Assembly: GCF_009765355.1 (NCBI RefSeq)
Contig: NZ_VTHK01000071.1
Span: 1-40,163 of the forward strand
Length of the DNA: 40,163 bases
Source of the DNA: Amycolatopsis anabasis
Lineage (GTDB): Bacteria; Actinomycetota; Actinomycetes; Mycobacteriales; Pseudonocardiaceae
Direction of reading: 5' to 3'
The position numbers were made by a program, and so were the translations under genes. The notes below the pieces were generated by a model that searched no databases, was not told the DNA's origin, and saw only the letters and a list, made by a program, of their open reading frames with translations. This document shows positions 38,555 through 40,163 of the stretch, piece by piece. Each line of letters starts with the position of its first letter. Position 1 is the first letter of the stretch.

Positions 38555-39325
38555 GTGGCGGACACGGATCTGGAACAGCTGCTCGCGGCGGCCGAACGGC
38601 GAGACCGCCCGGCGCGGGAGGTGTGGCCGGCGGCGGCCGCCGCGATCGAGTTGCTGTGGTGGCACGACCGGTTCACCGACGCCCGCGCACTGGCCCAGGC
38701 CACCCTCCGCGACCTCGCGGGCGACCCGGGCGGGTTGTTCGACCAGGACGTGCCCTTCGACGAGGCCCTGCTCCTCGGCACCACCGGCACCGGTCAAGAC
38801 CCTGCCGCGGTGCTGGCCGCGACCCGCGCCCTCGTGCCCGGAGACAGCGTGCTGGGCAAACGCCTGACCTGGCTGAGTGAGAACCTGCCCGGGCGCGAAC
38901 CCCACCAACTGGTCCGGGGGGCACTGATCGAGAAACCGGCGCGGCCGCTGCGCCGCGGCGACGCCGAGCTCGCCCAGCGCGACCTTGCCGGCCTCACCGG
39001 CGAGGAGCGGCGGCAGCTGTGGCAGGCCGCGCACAGCCGCGGCCACACCGACCTCGCCCACCAACTCCTGGCCACCGGTCACTACCCCGAGCGGTGGCCG
39101 ATCGCGGTCTGGGCAGCCGGCCACCTGATCAGTGGGGGACAGGCGCCCGAGGCCACCGACCTGCTGATCGCGGCGCTGCCGACCCGGGTCCGGTACGCGG
39201 GCTGGGATCTCGTCCCGGCCGAACTCGTGCTCCAACCCCGGTTCCGGCCCTGCCTGACCGACACGCTGCACACCGCGGTCCTGGCCGCCGTCGACATCAC
39301 CACCGTCCCCGGCTACACCGCATGA
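38555..39325 (+). CDS. Hypothetical protein of the toxin operon
   Basis: 256 residues from GTG 38555, with GAGGGG upstream. The sequence is helical and Ala/Leu/Arg-rich with repeat-like units (TDARALAQATLRDLAGD, EERRQLWQAAHSRGHTDLAH, WAAGHLISGGQAPEATDLLI), suggesting an alpha-solenoid of HEAT/TPR kind. It lies between the toxin and the SMI1/KNR4-like gene and overlaps the latter by 4 bases. It may be an immunity protein or chaperone; no family was recognised. Confidence 0.65.
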   Translation: MADTDLEQLLAAAERRDRPAREVWPAAAAAIELLWWHDRFTDARALAQATLRDLAGDPGGLFDQDVPFDEALLLGTTGTGQDPAAVLAATRALVPGDSVLGKRLTWLSENLPGREPHQLVRGALIEKPARPLRRGDAELAQRDLAGLTGEERRQLWQAAHSRGHTDLAHQLLATGHYPERWPIAVWAAGHLISGGQAPEATDLLIAALPTRVRYAGWDLVPAELVLQPRFRPCLTDTLHTAVLAAVDITTVPGYTA

Positions 39326-39951
39326 CCAGCGCCCTGGACCAGTTGCTCGCGCGCTCGCGAGGCCCCACCGGACAACCCCGGATCGTGGAATTCGGCACGA
39401 CCTCCGGTCCCCTGGGCGAACTCGCCACCCTGCTCACCGCCCGGAACGGGTTCTTCGTGTTCAACGCCGGAATCCAGATCTTCCGCGCCGGCGACCCCGG
39501 GCTCGGACCGGAACTGCAAGCCTGGAACCGGGACGACAGTTGGAAAAACACCTACGCCGGGCTCGCCGACGATTTGTGGTGCTTCGGACAAGACCTCTTC
39601 GGTGTCCAATTCGGCCTCGACCAGCACCATCGGCGGGTGGTGCGGTTCGACCCCGAAACCGGCACCCGCACCACCCTCGGTGACTCGCTGCACGACTGGG
39701 CCGCCTGGCTCCTCGACGAGCCCGACCTCCACGGCTGCCGCGCCTTCGCCACCGCCTGGCAACACCACCACGGCCCCCTCGACTATGACCAGCGCCTGAT
39801 CCCGTGGCGCCCGTTCGTCCTGCACGGCACCTACGAGTTCGCCAACCTCACCACCAAACCCGCCGCCACCTGCATGCGCATCCGCGGCCCCATCGCCCAA
39901 CACATCCACAACACGACCGACGGAACACCCCTGCACCTGCAAGCCCGATGA
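39322..39951 (+). CDS. SMI1/KNR4 (SUKH)-like putative immunity protein
   Basis: 209 residues from ATG 39322 (ATGA overlap). The pattern NGFFVFNAGIQIFRAGDPG, then YAGLADDLWCFGQDLFGVQF, and VVRFDPETGTRTTLGDSLHD followed by WAAWLLDEPDLHG is what I know from actinobacterial SMI1/KNR4-family proteins. These are a very common immunity fold in polymorphic toxin loci, often against nucleases. Its place at the end of the toxin operon fits a cognate immunity role, though the gene at 38555 is nearer. Confidence 0.75.
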   Translation: MTSALDQLLARSRGPTGQPRIVEFGTTSGPLGELATLLTARNGFFVFNAGIQIFRAGDPGLGPELQAWNRDDSWKNTYAGLADDLWCFGQDLFGVQFGLDQHHRRVVRFDPETGTRTTLGDSLHDWAAWLLDEPDLHGCRAFATAWQHHHGPLDYDQRLIPWRPFVLHGTYEFANLTTKPAATCMRIRGPIAQHIHNTTDGTPLHLQAR

Positions 39952-40163
39952 GACACCGGGCAAGGACCACCTGAACAGGTGCGCCGCCTTCCGTAGCCGG
40001 GTGTCGTGCTCTCACCACCAACCGGGCCCCAGCCGATCTCGCACGCGCAGCGACTCGGGGCCTGCCCGCACTGGCCAAACACCTTCGCGTCACCGTGTTG
40101 GGAACCTACGCGTCCTCTGTGGACCGAGCAGGGTAAGAGCGATCACGGCCCACGGACAGGAGC
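39952..40163. other. Trailing region with hairpins after the toxin operon
   Basis: CACCTG-AA-CAGGTG (about 39968-39981) is a perfect short stem, nested in an outer imperfect pair, GACACCGGGC (from 39952) with GCCGGGTGTC (to 40005). It may end the operon transcript. No gene is recognised to the window end. Confidence 0.45.

Noticed and set aside
37153..38790. 545-residue minus-strand frame opposite the toxin gene
   Set aside because: Val/Arg/Gly-rich antisense shadow; the plus strand carries the EspC-like/NucA-NucB architecture.
1..40163. CRISPR arrays
   Set aside because: No regularly spaced repeats with unique spacers were seen; the direct repeats at 8699-8740 are only two units inside a dyad.

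Overview
The window looks like accessory DNA from a high-GC filamentous actinomycete, probably of the Pseudonocardiaceae/Amycolatopsis type. This is inferred from codon use, many GTG starts, 4-base ATGA/GTGA gene overlaps, a DUF5753-DUF397 regulator pair, EspC-like secreted proteins and LuxR/STAND regulators. No rRNA or tRNA was recognised. The region is a patchwork of tightly overlapping operons separated by AT-richer scars that hold broken genes and mobile-element remnants.

Layout. 1-1379 (minus): the 5' part of a group II intron whose reverse-transcriptase gene is cut after the GTPQGG motif by what looks like the 5' end of a second group II intron. 1380-2594: transposase remnant and a Nudix-like pseudogene. 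2708-8482 (minus): a ten-gene overlapping operon of small unknown proteins, a STAND-type TPR protein with a RHIM-like amyloid motif, and three related LuxR-type helix-turn-helix modules. 8483-9015: non-coding, with two striking repeat structures. 9068-11270 (minus): secreted trypsin-like protease and three small proteins. 11537-14270 (plus): DUF5753/DUF397 pair and small genes, punctuated by strong terminators. 14316-15611: junction of a Nudix hydrolase and the 3' end of an RTX protein gene.

15809-20300 (minus): an isoprenoid module with UbiA prenyltransferase, UbiB/ABC1 kinase-like protein, a small acidic coiled-coil protein and a polyprenyl diphosphate synthase. The UbiA and synthase genes are each preceded by copies of the same 27-28 bp palindromic element. 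20700-21931: TniB-like, STAND N-terminal and STAS-domain remnants. 22290-22817: Nudix hydrolase.

23379-31531 (minus): the most interesting block, a long overlapping operon. It encodes FolE, a two-domain QueD and QueE (enzymes that make 7-carboxy-7-deazaguanine), a small protein that resembles DpdA/TGT-type base-exchange enzymes, a nucleoside-phosphorylase-like protein, two nucleotide-kinase-like proteins (one without the Walker A lysine), a DUF2797 protein, a methyltransferase and three tiny proteins. No QueC is present. I infer a 7-deazaguanine nucleic-acid modification or nucleoside pathway. Divergent from it is a plus-strand pair (31812-33772): a regulator-like protein whose start lies inside a perfect palindrome, and a GT25-family glycosyltransferase.

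33817-36494 (minus): a hexapeptide-repeat acyltransferase, an alpha/beta hydrolase and a stand-alone coiled-coil CHAT protease. 36849-39951 (plus): a type VII-type polymorphic toxin locus with an EspC-like partner, a NucA/NucB nuclease toxin, an unknown protein and a SMI1/KNR4-like putative immunity protein. All functions come from reading motifs by eye; no database search was possible.
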